Shown: one piece after another, positions 46,738-55,236 of the stretch | Layout of the letters: every line of letters begins with the position of its first letter | Position numbering within the stretch: position 1 is the stretch's first letter | From: Chitinophaga dinghuensis | Lineage (GTDB): Bacteria; Bacteroidota; Bacteroidia; Chitinophagales; Chitinophagaceae | NCBI RefSeq assembly: GCF_003259435.1 | Contig: NZ_QLMA01000004.1 | Span: 620,001-684,000, forward strand | Direction: 5' to 3' | Length of the DNA: 64,000 nt | Position numbers and translations under genes: made by a program | Notes under the pieces: model-generated | Told to the model about the DNA's origin: nothing | Database searches by the model: none | Seen by the model: only the letters and a program-made list of their open reading frames with translations

Positions 46738-47070
46738 TTAACTATTTTCTTTCGCACCTTTATTTGTAGCTGTCCATTCCAGTATCTCAGCCTGATTGGG
46801 GTATCCGCCGGATTTAACAATCAAGTTGTTTACTACTGTAATGGGAAATACGTCCATTGTTTTATCCAGTAAAAAATTGTCAATACCTGGAACCTTATTC
46901 AATAAGTCTGGCTTGAGAGCCGCATTGATGCGCTGAAGGCTGATTCCAAACTGGTATAGGTCCTGGGAGAAAGATTCCAACTGATTAAGGTCAGAATAAT
47001 GAGAAGGATTCATAAGACTGGTTGAGCAACAACCACCTAACTCAAATATGAGCACTTTACTTGTTTCCAT
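46738..47070 (-). CDS. arsD: ArsD arsenite metallochaperone
   Basis: The 110-residue protein has the thioredoxin-like ArsD fold. Cys14-Cys15 lie in GCCSTSLMN, at the place of E. coli CCSTGVC, but the third cysteine of that motif is missing. ArsD carries As(III) to ArsA. Later landmarks are FGISLQRINAALKP and SGGYPNQAEILEW. The start is 69 bp after the end of the sigma factor gene, with a terminator between, so arsDA probably have their own promoter or depend on readthrough. The lost cysteine implies a weaker or altered metal site. Confidence 0.88.
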   Translation of the reverse strand: METSKVLIFELGGCCSTSLMNPSHYSDLNQLESFSQDLYQFGISLQRINAALKPDLLNKVPGIDNFLLDKTMDVFPITVVNNLIVKSGGYPNQAEILEWTATNKGAKENS

Positions 47071-47103
47071 ATGCTTCTTTTATTTAGAAGTCGGATTGGA
47101 AAC

Positions 47104-47131
47104 AAAAAAGACACTTTTTCGAGTGTCTTTT
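47104..47131 (-). terminator. Terminator or attenuator between sigma factor and arsD
   Basis: On the minus strand AAAAGACACT and AGTGTCTTTT pair, followed by TTTTTTG. It is placed after the sigma gene and before arsD. Confidence 0.8.
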
Positions 47132-47139
47132 AGAAAAGA

Positions 47140-47727
47140 TTATTTTTTGAGGCAATGTTCTATTTCCTGCAAGGCTTGGCAACTGTCTTTTATGGAACAG
47201 GAGGCGAAAGCGCCATTTTTGTCATAAACTATATCGCAGCACTCATTGAATAGGTGGTATAATTTTTCTCTGGCTCGTTGTATCCTCATTTTAGCGGCTG
47301 ATAGGGAGATGCCAAGCTTTTTGGCGACTACCTTTTGAGAGATACCATCTATGTCACTCCAGGTCAGTGGGGTTGCATACTTAGGCGGTAGTAATTGGAT
47401 GATAGCTCGCATCCCGTCATTAAGAATGGAGGTGGTTTCTTCTGGAGAATTTTCTATTTCGAATTCATTTATATCATCGGAGAATTCAACAATCGATTTG
47501 CCATGTTGCCTGTAGTGATCTGCAATTACGTGGCGTAATGTCTGATATAACCAGGCTCGGATATTACTAATGGTGGTACCTTTATTATGTGCCTGTGTAA
47601 TGCGGTACATTACTTCCTGTACGGCATCTTTTGCTGGATGTTCGTCCTTTAGTTGTTTTAATGCGTATAGATACAGGGCTTGGTAGAAGTCCTCCACCAC
47701 TTTAATTATATCGCAGCATTCGATCAT
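47140..47727 (-). CDS. SigZ-like sigma factor with cysteine-rich ends
   Basis: The 195-residue protein has sigma region 2 (FYQALYLYALKQLKDEHPAKDAVQEVMYRI) and region 4 (LPPKYATPLTWSDIDGISQKVVAKKLGISLSAAKMRI). It resembles SigZ. Seven cysteines lie only outside these regions: ECCDI at residues 3-7, a second NECCDI at 161-166, and Cys177, Cys183, Cys192. They could bind As(III) or zinc and alter activity. It heads the arsenic-type module, where a repressor ArsR is normally found. It starts 136 bp before the tRNA-Pro gene on the same strand. Metal sensing is inference. Confidence 0.85.
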   Translation of the reverse strand: MIECCDIIKVVEDFYQALYLYALKQLKDEHPAKDAVQEVMYRITQAHNKGTTISNIRAWLYQTLRHVIADHYRQHGKSIVEFSDDINEFEIENSPEETTSILNDGMRAIIQLLPPKYATPLTWSDIDGISQKVVAKKLGISLSAAKMRIQRAREKLYHLFNECCDIVYDKNGAFASCSIKDSCQALQEIEHCLKK

Positions 47728-47799
47728 TTATAAAATAGTTTGTTTTTATTATCGCAATATTACGATTTATAATTGATTTTACCAACTGGGCATATGTAG

Positions 47800-47893
47800 T
47801 TCGAAGGAAATACCACAAACAAAAAAGCCCTACAACTCAATGTTGTAAGGCTTCTTCACTAAGTCGGGACGACAAGATTCGAACTTGCGACCC
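47800..47893. repeat. Intact partner of the decayed repeat (terminator plus tRNA 3' part)
   Basis: It contains the hairpin AAGCCCTACAAC / TGTTGTAAGGCTT (47825-47853) downstream of the tRNA, plus the tRNA 3' half. It aligns with 43853-43935 apart from point changes and an 11-nt deletion in the other copy. Confidence 0.7.
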
Positions 47894-47937
47894 CTAGCAC
47901 CCCATGCTAGTGCGCTACCGGGCTGCGCTACGTCCCG
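47864..47937 (-). tRNA. tRNA-Pro (anticodon GGG)
   Basis: The minus strand folds into a complete cloverleaf: acceptor CGGGACG/CGTCCCG, D-arm GCGC...GCGC with AGCCCGGTA loop, anticodon arm CTAGC-ATGGGGT-GCTAG with GGG at positions 34-36, and T-arm GCAAG-TTCGAAT-CTTGT. The discriminator is A and no CCA is encoded. The gene is 74 nt. A terminator follows. Confidence 0.95.
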
Positions 47938-48083
47938 AAATTTCCGGTGAACCCATCCGTAAGATGGGAGGCAAAAGTAGTAATTTTTTGTATACTACAA
48001 AATTATAAAGACTAATTTTTATAATTTATGTGAAAGTCAGGCCCCGGATTTGTAGGTATATTATTGTATCAAAACACTGTGTT

Positions 48084-48257
48084 ATGAAGAAGTTACTGCT
48101 TATCACAGGCGTTGTTATACTTATAGCTGCTGGTTGTGTGCCGCCCAGACGGCCACCTTCACCACCGCACCCGCCACGTCCACATGTTGGATATTTTTTG
48201 CCACATAAAATAATGCCGGATGCGGTGAGCATCCGGCATTCAAAGTACTTAGGTTAA
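48084..48257 (+). CDS. 57-residue proline-rich lipoprotein
   Basis: The ORF starts MKKLLLITGVVILIAAGC, a signal with lipobox (Cys18), followed by a Pro/Arg/His-rich stretch (PPRRPPSPPHPPRPH) and a short tail. The last codons are formed by the hairpin at 48212-48240, so coding and termination overlap. It is a small surface lipoprotein of unknown function. It is convergent with another tiny lipoprotein and overlaps it by four bases. Confidence 0.7.
   Translation: MKKLLLITGVVILIAAGCVPPRRPPSPPHPPRPHVGYFLPHKIMPDAVSIRHSKYLG
48212..48240. terminator. Hairpin inside the end of the small lipoprotein gene
   Basis: AATGCCGGATGC and GCATCCGGCATT pair around GGTGA. It may stop the opposing gene's transcript. 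T-runs are weak. Confidence 0.6.
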
Positions 48258-48421
48258 TCCCGGTTCATTCCCTTGGAAATTAGCCAGATAATCAATGCCA
48301 CTACGACCACAACAATTAGAATGCCCACCCAGACGCCCGCTTTGAAAATAGCGCCTATAATCTGGCAACCGGATAAAGTTAGTAAGCAGCATACCAGCAT
48401 GCTATAGATGTAGTTTTTCAT
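48254..48421 (-). CDS. 55-residue small lipoprotein with membrane helix
   Basis: The ORF starts MKNYIYSMLVCCLLTLSGC with a classic lipobox (LSGC, Cys19), then a 23-residue hydrophobic segment (VGILIVVVVVALIIWLI) and a short basic end. Small lipoproteins of this type are widespread in Bacteroidota genomes and often misannotated as phosphatidate cytidylyltransferase. Function unknown. It ends inside the opposing lipoprotein gene. Confidence 0.75.
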   Translation of the reverse strand: MKNYIYSMLVCCLLTLSGCQIIGAIFKAGVWVGILIVVVVVALIIWLISKGMNRD

Positions 48422-48464
48422 CGAAATAGATTTGGTACTGCTATATCATTATGCAAAAACCTTA

Positions 48465-49724
48465 CTATTTGTTGTAGGGATGCTCCGCTACCCATCTGAA
48501 TGGTTGCTGTATCAACGTAAATCTTTTCAGATCTGCTGCCAGCAGCTGGAAGTGCAGTGTGTCCTTGACCAGGATACCAGACAATTCCAGCCTGTTTTCA
48601 GGTAGTTGCCGATAATGAAACTGAAGGGTATCCAGCTTTGTATAAATCGTTAATATTTGCTTCGTAGTATCCGTATTATATCGGCATCGAACCACGCCGG
48701 CAGATTGTAAGCGTAAAGTTCCCTTGTAAGCTTTATCCAGATATAACTGCTGTAGTTCCTGGTAATGGACCGGCGCCGCCGGAGATACCTGGCGCTGCTG
48801 TACGACATAAATGCCATAGAGCGGAGGATGTAGATTAAGCTCATTGGACCCTTCTCTCAATTCAATGATACCTAACGTTTCCAAAGCAATGATTACCAAT
48901 ATGCTAAGAATTTTTAGGGAGAGATAAATATATTTTCGTATTCGCTTCGTATATACAGGTACATACTGCTGGGAGGGAGGCGTTACCTTCTTCGTAAAGA
49001 AGAAATAGTATAAACGTTTGATCTCCGGCCCAGCAATAAACAGAGACACCAGAACGAGATGTATCGAAAATAACTTGACAGGTATATCATAAAAGATGTT
49101 CAGCAGCGCAACATTCCCCATTACCCCGACAGACAGAAGAGCGCCAGCAAGGCTGGTCCTACGGAACAACAGCAAAATACCAGGAATGACTTCTGCCAGT
49201 CCAAGAAACAGGTTATATCCTGTTGAATAACCAAAGAATTTCCAGGCAAGTCCCATAGGAGAAGATTCACCCAACGGCGAATCCAGCATAAACAAAGAGG
49301 CATCAGGAAATTGTGTCTTGATCACCTTACTGAAGCCATAACTAAATAGTATCAAGGCAAGATTATATCGGAAGATGACAGTTATCCAGTACTGCTGCCG
49401 CTCAAAAGAGCGTCGCCTGGAGTCTACCAAACTCCAGATCATAGTACCGGCAACGGCCAATAACAAGCAGGCAAAGACACTCACAAAGTGATATAAAGTA
49501 TCCCCACTACCAGTGGCGTGTACATCATTTACATAACTGGCTCCTTTCAACAATCGGCCTGTTTGGGTGGTTAGCCACAACCATACAGAACTGATTCCGG
49601 GAAGAGAAGTCAGGAAATACTGAGCATGTAGTAGGTAAAGCAATAAATAAATGGAGAGAAAACGCATCCATACACGACCGGATATTTCTCGGAAACTGGC
49701 GCTGGTTTCTGTATTCATCGGCAT
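48465..49724 (-). CDS. DoxX/HTTM-like integral membrane protein
   Basis: I start at MPMNTETSASFREISGRVWM (419 residues); the upstream open frame is not protein-like. Six or seven hydrophobic helices fill the first ~290 residues, with FRYNLALILFSYGFSKVIKTQFP and LGLAEVIPGILLLFRRTSLAGALL matching the DoxX/HTTM pattern. The last ~110 residues form a soluble beta-rich domain. Family assignment is tentative. No enzyme activity is suggested. Confidence 0.6.
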   Translation of the reverse strand: MPMNTETSASFREISGRVWMRFLSIYLLLYLLHAQYFLTSLPGISSVWLWLTTQTGRLLKGASYVNDVHATGSGDTLYHFVSVFACLLLAVAGTMIWSLVDSRRRSFERQQYWITVIFRYNLALILFSYGFSKVIKTQFPDASLFMLDSPLGESSPMGLAWKFFGYSTGYNLFLGLAEVIPGILLLFRRTSLAGALLSVGVMGNVALLNIFYDIPVKLFSIHLVLVSLFIAGPEIKRLYYFFFTKKVTPPSQQYVPVYTKRIRKYIYLSLKILSILVIIALETLGIIELREGSNELNLHPPLYGIYVVQQRQVSPAAPVHYQELQQLYLDKAYKGTLRLQSAGVVRCRYNTDTTKQILTIYTKLDTLQFHYRQLPENRLELSGILVKDTLHFQLLAADLKRFTLIQQPFRWVAEHPYNK

Positions 49725-49936
49725 AGAGAATTTGTTGCAAGAGGGAAAATAAGGACCTCTGAGAATATTTACTGCATGTTTTTTAATCTCGATTAGTTGA
49801 GTTGTTCTTGTGTAAATTACATATATTGCAGTGTGACGGCGGAATGCCGTGTATACAACTGTTATTCTTGATTGTCGATGAAAACCGAATGTGTTAATGC
49901 CCTCTGCCAATAACCCTTAAGGCTAAACTATTACAA

Positions 49937-51661
49937 ATGAACGTAAAGAATTTCATTAGGAGTTTGCGTGAAACAGGAACTGCCGAAATTGGCGGTGATG
50001 ATAGAAAAAGAATTATGTTGGTTAATACCCTAAGCCTGGCAACTGGAACGTTTGCTTTTGTATTAGGGACTTTTCTCGCTATTCTCCTAAAAGAGAAATG
50101 GATTCTTTATCCTTCTTTGGCAGAAGGAATGTTATTTTACCTTGTAATTTTTATTAACAGCAAAAGAAGGTATGTACTGGCAGCTGCTACAATGCTGGCG
50201 ATACAAAATCTTTCTGCCATTTACTTCGGGGTTATCTTTGGCGCTGTTTCCGCTATACAGTTGCTAGTGCTATGTTTGGTTAGTGCCTCATTGATATTAT
50301 TCAGACAAAAATCAATGAGGGTTGTTTGTATAACAATGGCAGTTATATGTCTTGTATTCCTGGAACTAAATAACCAGTTCAATTTTCTTGCACCTCTGGC
50401 CAGCGTTTTACGTTACCAAATATTAATACGTTGGATGGCTATTCCTGTTATATTGTTTATTAATATCCTGGTAATTCTCTTTTATGTAAGACTAAACGAT
50501 GAACACACGAAAGTACTTGAAGCCGCAAATTTCTATAAAACTCTTTTCGTACAGGAAACCAGCCACGAAATAAGATCGCCATTGAACGCTGTTTTTGGCA
50601 TTAGTCAATTGCTTTTACTGAATCTAGAAAAAGACAATGATAAAAAGACAATCGACAAAGATACCATCAGGCCACTTGTGGAACATTTGTATATGGCAAG
50701 CTATAACATTCGTTCTATCATCAATAATATCCTTGAGTTCTCTAAATTTCAAGCGGGTAAAATAGATTGTCTTAAAAATGACAGATTCCTCCTTAGAGAA
50801 TGGTTAAAAGATGCAGTTAACCTCCATACCTATAATGCCAAGATAAAAGGAGTAGCCATTAAATTACAAATAGCGGAAGACCTTCCACAGGATATTATCG
50901 CTGATTTAGTGAAACTTACACAGATTTTAAATAATTTACTTTCCAATGCCATAAAATTTACAAACGAGAATAGCAAAGTTTACGTAAATGTATGTAGAGA
51001 AGATTCTAATATTGTTGTCAAAGTCATTGATGAAGGGCTGGGAATAAAGCCCGAGATGCAAACTTCCATTTTTGATGCATTTGTATCGGAAAATGTAAAA
51101 TATTTTGAAAGTTCAGGACTGGGCTTATCCATTGGTAAAAGACTGGCCGAAATCTGCGGAGGAAACCTTACACTCCTTAGCAGCAGCGATAAAGGGTCTG
51201 TGTTCGCACTGGCTTTTCCGCTGAAAACAGGTACAGAAGGTGTACTAATCGACTTCTCAAAGTCCTTGCACCTGCGCTCAGGCCATTTTAAAGATCTGAA
51301 GATATTAATTATGGAGGATAACCTTATGAGTCAGGTTATCATTACTAAGTATCTGAAAGAACTGGAATGTCATGTTGTGGTCGCCAACGACGGCATGGAA
51401 GGTCTGGAAAAAGCCCAGGAAGATAAACCTGATATCATTTTCCTTGACACACATATGCCTGTCATGAGTGGAATGGATACACTCAAAGCCATAAGAGAGA
51501 GTAATACGCTAAAAGACATCCCGGTTATCGCCATTTCCGGTGATGCGTTTAAAGAGTCAATCGAAGAAGCCATTAACGCTGGTGCCAACGAGTATATCAC
51601 TAAACCTGTGGAATTTAAACAGTTGCATTTTGTTCTAGATAAATACTTCAAACATAGCTAA
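49937..51661 (+). CDS. Hybrid sensor histidine kinase/response regulator
   Basis: The 574-residue protein has six membrane helices (residues ~30-190), HisKA with His210 in TSHEIRSPLNAVFGIS, an ATPase domain (N-box NNLLSNAIKF, G-box SSGLGLSIGKRL), and a C-terminal receiver domain with acidic pair ED in IMEDNLMS, Asp504 in IFLDTHMPVM and Lys in YITKPVEF. It lacks a DNA-binding output, so it acts through phosphotransfer or protein contacts. It is 216 bp upstream of a terpene synthase on the same strand and may regulate it. Confidence 0.93.
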   Translation: MNVKNFIRSLRETGTAEIGGDDRKRIMLVNTLSLATGTFAFVLGTFLAILLKEKWILYPSLAEGMLFYLVIFINSKRRYVLAAATMLAIQNLSAIYFGVIFGAVSAIQLLVLCLVSASLILFRQKSMRVVCITMAVICLVFLELNNQFNFLAPLASVLRYQILIRWMAIPVILFINILVILFYVRLNDEHTKVLEAANFYKTLFVQETSHEIRSPLNAVFGISQLLLLNLEKDNDKKTIDKDTIRPLVEHLYMASYNIRSIINNILEFSKFQAGKIDCLKNDRFLLREWLKDAVNLHTYNAKIKGVAIKLQIAEDLPQDIIADLVKLTQILNNLLSNAIKFTNENSKVYVNVCREDSNIVVKVIDEGLGIKPEMQTSIFDAFVSENVKYFESSGLGLSIGKRLAEICGGNLTLLSSSDKGSVFALAFPLKTGTEGVLIDFSKSLHLRSGHFKDLKILIMEDNLMSQVIITKYLKELECHVVVANDGMEGLEKAQEDKPDIIFLDTHMPVMSGMDTLKAIRESNTLKDIPVIAISGDAFKESIEEAINAGANEYITKPVEFKQLHFVLDKYFKHS

Positions 51662-51877
51662 GAGTTTTTGACTGCTTTTTCTTTTATCCATACCCGTATT
51701 TCCTGCTGGTAACGGGCTTTGATTGCATGTGAATTTTTCGTCCCGTTACTTATCTGTTTCCTACCGCTGACGCTTCTTTTACCGGAAAAGCCCTTTCCCG
51801 GTTACATCTAGTCATTTAACTGATTTGTCATTATACATTTCAATTATTTATTATTTGTTAATTTAAAATCCAACTTT

Positions 51878-52882
51878 ATGGAAAGGGTCAACTATCCAAA
51901 ACCCCGGTATCCATTTCCGGGTTTAATGAATCCGCATGCGGATATGGTAAAGACTGCAACTGATAACTGGATCGATGAACGATACCAGTTTCTCCCGAAA
52001 CAGATGCAGATGAAGTACAAACTCTCCAATTTTGGCTACATCACCGCGCGATGTTTGCCAGACATCCACGACTTCCAAAAATTTGAACCCTGTGGGCGAT
52101 TTATGCTCTGGGGAACCGTGTTTGATGACTATTACGAACATTGTAATGAACTGCAGCTACAAGGGCTCAGTCAACGCGTAGTAGATATTCTAAACGGAGA
52201 TAAGGTGCTGCTAGATGAGCATCCTATCTTTCATGAACTGGTGGTCGTGAGGAACGAGCTCCGAGCATTCATGCCGGACATCTGGATGCAACGATTTAAT
52301 GAACATGTAAGAGTGTTCATCGACAGTATGCAATGGGAAGCACCCTACAAGACGAACAAAGTCCATCCTTCCCTGGCTACGTTTATGACTATACGAGAAA
52401 TTACAATCGGCGTACACGCGTTTCTGGATCTTATCGAAATTCAAACAGGAACTATTCTACCAAATGAAATTATGGATCACGCTTATATGAAACAATTGTA
52501 CGCACTTACGTCTCGTATTTTTGCCTGGTGCAATGACTTTTTCTCCCTTGAAAAAGACATGGGGCGCGAGGTTATGAATCTTGTATTCGTTGTCCAAAAA
52601 GAATACAATCTGTCTTTTGAAGATGCGTGTACAGAAGCCATGCGTATTCACGATAAAGATGTAGCTGACCTTGTAGCATTGCAAAAAAATCAGCCGGACT
52701 TTGGAGAGTTTAATTCGGTTGTAAAAGCATTTGCAAGCTACCTCGGTACAATGATTGAAGGCCAGAACGCCTGGTACAATGTGGATACAAAACGCTACCA
52801 AAAAGGAGGACATCCTGAAGAAAATACATTCAGGAATGTAATCGATTCCCAAGCAGAAGCATATCGTTTGCAATCAAACTGA
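51878..52882 (+). CDS. Class I terpene synthase
   Basis: The 334-residue protein has all landmarks of a bacterial type I terpene cyclase. The aspartate-rich motif is DDYYE (83-87), a variant of DDxxD/E. The NSE triad reads NDFFSLEKD (Asn219, Ser223, Asp227). Arg173 lies exactly 46 residues before Asn219 as the pyrophosphate sensor, and an Arg-Tyr pair (KRYQKG) is near the C-terminus. It cyclises a linear isoprenyl diphosphate, most likely farnesyl diphosphate. No P450 or prenyl transferase is near. The product is unknown. Confidence 0.92.
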   Translation: MERVNYPKPRYPFPGLMNPHADMVKTATDNWIDERYQFLPKQMQMKYKLSNFGYITARCLPDIHDFQKFEPCGRFMLWGTVFDDYYEHCNELQLQGLSQRVVDILNGDKVLLDEHPIFHELVVVRNELRAFMPDIWMQRFNEHVRVFIDSMQWEAPYKTNKVHPSLATFMTIREITIGVHAFLDLIEIQTGTILPNEIMDHAYMKQLYALTSRIFAWCNDFFSLEKDMGREVMNLVFVVQKEYNLSFEDACTEAMRIHDKDVADLVALQKNQPDFGEFNSVVKAFASYLGTMIEGQNAWYNVDTKRYQKGGHPEENTFRNVIDSQAEAYRLQSN

Positions 52883-52986
52883 TTTTTGATTAATCATCAT
52901 CTCAATTAAGAGCCTCTCGGATGCATTCCGGGAGGCTTTCCTTTTCGTATCTTTAACAGTACTAATTGAATCATAATTCCGAAACC

Positions 52987-54063
52987 ATGATACACCTCTT
53001 TCAGCCACTCCAACTCCGCTCCATTACCCTCAAAAACCGCATCGCTGTTTCGCCCATGTGCGAATATTCCTCCGAAGACGGCTTCGCCAACGACTGGCAT
53101 CTCGTTCACCTGGGTTCAAGAGCAGTAGGAGGGGCCGCGCTCGTCCTCACGGAAGCAGCCGCCGTTTCCCCGGAAGGACGTATCTCTCCGCAGGACCTCG
53201 GTATCTGGAAAGAGGAACACCTGACCATGCTGCAACGTATTACGCAGTTCATTAAGGCACAAGGAGCAGTACCAGGTATCCAACTGGCCCACGCAGGCAG
53301 AAAAGCCAGCACCTACCGCCCCTGGGATGGCAATAAAGCCGTTCCTCCTGATCAGGGTGGCTGGACAGCCGTAGCTCCCAGCGCCATACCTTTTAATGAG
53401 GTATATCCAATGCCGGAAGCCCTCACACTGGAAGGTATCAGAAAGGTTATTCATGACTTTGCTACTGCCGCTGAAAGAGCTATCAGAGCAGGTTTTGAAG
53501 TGATAGAACTACACGGAGCCCACGGCTATCTCATCCATAGCTTCCTGTCGCCACTCAGCAACCAACGATCAGATAACTACGGCGGCTCCTTCGAAAACAG
53601 AATCCGACTCATCCTGGAAATAACAGCTGCTGTAAGAGCGGTCATTCCTCAACAATATCCCTTATTGGTTCGTATCTCGGCCACCGATTGGACGCCAGGC
53701 GGCTGGACGCCGGAAGAATCCGTGAAACTGGCAGCTGTACTGAAAGAAGAAGGGGTAGACCTCATCGATACCAGCAGCGGCGGACTTTCAAAAGATCAGA
53801 AAATTCCGGTAGGTCCATTATATCAGGTGCCCTTCGCAGAACAGATTAAAAGAGAAACAGGGATTCCAACAGGAGCAGTAGGATTAATTACTACCTCCAC
53901 AGAAGCCAATGAGATCATCGCTGATGGCCGGGCAGACCTGGTGCTGATGGCGAGGGAACTCCTCCGTGATCCATATTTCCCCCTGCGAGCCGCCGCTGAA
54001 CTGGATTTCCAGGATATGACCTGGCCCATTCAGTATGTCCGCGCCAAAAGAACCCGTAAATAA
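52987..54063 (+). CDS. NADH:flavin oxidoreductase, Old Yellow Enzyme (YqjM-type)
   Basis: I start at MIHLFQPLQLRSITLKNRIAVSPM (358 residues); a 7-residue longer start exists. The TIM barrel reads SPMCEYSSEDG with the YqjM-type Cys, QLAHAGRKAS with the active-site His, and a DNYGGSFENRIR segment. FMN-dependent reduction of activated alkenes (enones, nitroalkenes) with NAD(P)H is expected. It is followed by a terminator and a convergent aldo/keto reductase. Confidence 0.94.
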   Translation: MIHLFQPLQLRSITLKNRIAVSPMCEYSSEDGFANDWHLVHLGSRAVGGAALVLTEAAAVSPEGRISPQDLGIWKEEHLTMLQRITQFIKAQGAVPGIQLAHAGRKASTYRPWDGNKAVPPDQGGWTAVAPSAIPFNEVYPMPEALTLEGIRKVIHDFATAAERAIRAGFEVIELHGAHGYLIHSFLSPLSNQRSDNYGGSFENRIRLILEITAAVRAVIPQQYPLLVRISATDWTPGGWTPEESVKLAAVLKEEGVDLIDTSSGGLSKDQKIPVGPLYQVPFAEQIKRETGIPTGAVGLITTSTEANEIIADGRADLVLMARELLRDPYFPLRAAAELDFQDMTWPIQYVRAKRTRK

Positions 54064-54065
54064 AA

Positions 54066-54103
54066 AAAACGGCGCCGCTCTTCGTATAGGCAGCGCCGTT
54101 AAT
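54066..54103. terminator. Bidirectional terminator between OYE and YghZ-like genes
   Basis: AACGGCGC and GCGCCGTT pair; A-run on the left, TTAATTCTTT on the right. Confidence 0.8.
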
Positions 54104-54119
54104 TCTTTCGGGTAGAGAT

Positions 54120-55118
54120 CTATGATTGTAATATCGTTTCTATCCGGGTCAGCTCCGTGTCGCTGAAAACGCGCTTGTCTAAGGCGGCCAGGTTGTCATC
54201 CAGCTGCGCGGTAGAGCTGGCGCCAATCAACACCGTAGTGATACGCGGATCTCTCATGACCCAGGCAAGCGCCATTTGCGCTAAACTCTGGCCCCTTTCC
54301 TGCGCCAGGGCATACAACTGCTGAATCTTCTGCAATTTCTCCGGCGTAATATCTTTCTCCTGTAAAAAGCCGCCAGGCCTGCTCGCACGGCTGCCTGTCG
54401 GAATACCCTGCAAATACTTTCCTGTCAGTAATCCCTGTGCCAGCGGCGAAAAAGGAATGCATCCCACGCCATTAGCCTCCAGCACATCCAGTAAACCATT
54501 TTCTACCCATCGCTCAAACATGCTGTATTTAGGCTGATGAATCAGACAAGGCGTACCCAGGGAATGTAATACGGCAACTGCTTCGGCCGTTTGAGCGGCA
54601 TTGTAATTGGAAAGACCTACATACAATGCCTTCCCCTGTTGCACTATGCTGTGTAGTGCGCCCATAGTTTCTTCTATAGGGGTTTCAGGGTCCGGACGAT
54701 GAGAATAGAAAATGTCCACATAATCTAACTGCATACGTTTTAAACTCTGATCCAGACTTGATATCAGGTATTTACGACTGCCTTTGTCGCCATAAGGACC
54801 CGGCCACATCACATAGCCTGCTTTAGTGGAAATGACCATTTCATCCCGTAAATGCCCTCCAAAATCTTTCTTCAGGATATGCCCGAAATTCTCTTCTGCA
54901 CTGCCAGGAACAGGCCCATAATTATTCGCCAGATCAAAATGAGTAATACCCCGATCAAAGGCATGCCGGATGATACTCCGTCCATTCTCGAAAATATCTG
55001 TTGACCCGAAATTATGCCATAAACCCAGGGAGATGGCCGGTAGTCGTAACCCACTTTTTCCACATCTGTTGTAAGGCATATGTTCGTACCTGTCCGTCCG
55101 GGGAGAATATACTGTCAT
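54120..55118 (-). CDS. yghZ: YghZ-type aldo/keto reductase (glyceraldehyde-3-phosphate/methylglyoxal reductase)
   Basis: I start at MTVYSPRTDRYEHMPY (332 residues), with an alternative ATG at 55136. Similarity to E. coli YghZ (AKR14) is direct: NRCGKSGLRLPAISLGLWHNFG, THFDLANNYGP, STKAGYVMWPGPYG, VDIFYSHRPDPETP and GVGCIPFSPLAQGLLTGKYL. The enzyme reduces L-glyceraldehyde 3-phosphate and methylglyoxal with NADPH. It stands alone, divergent from a LuxR-type regulator that may control it (118 bp between starts). Confidence 0.93.
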   Translation of the reverse strand: MTVYSPRTDRYEHMPYNRCGKSGLRLPAISLGLWHNFGSTDIFENGRSIIRHAFDRGITHFDLANNYGPVPGSAEENFGHILKKDFGGHLRDEMVISTKAGYVMWPGPYGDKGSRKYLISSLDQSLKRMQLDYVDIFYSHRPDPETPIEETMGALHSIVQQGKALYVGLSNYNAAQTAEAVAVLHSLGTPCLIHQPKYSMFERWVENGLLDVLEANGVGCIPFSPLAQGLLTGKYLQGIPTGSRASRPGGFLQEKDITPEKLQKIQQLYALAQERGQSLAQMALAWVMRDPRITTVLIGASSTAQLDDNLAALDKRVFSDTELTRIETILQS

Positions 55119-55236
55119 GCAAGGATTTTTGATCAAGATAAATGGAAAAATAGTATTTTAGTACTAATTTAGAAATAATCGTTTTCCCCCGTTACCACTT
55201 ACTATATCTATTTTATCAACCCAGAGCCCACTGACT

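Noticed and set aside
43936..47800. Complete integrative element
   Set aside because: No integrase, relaxase or transposase is found between the tRNA-related repeats; at most it is a decayed insertion.
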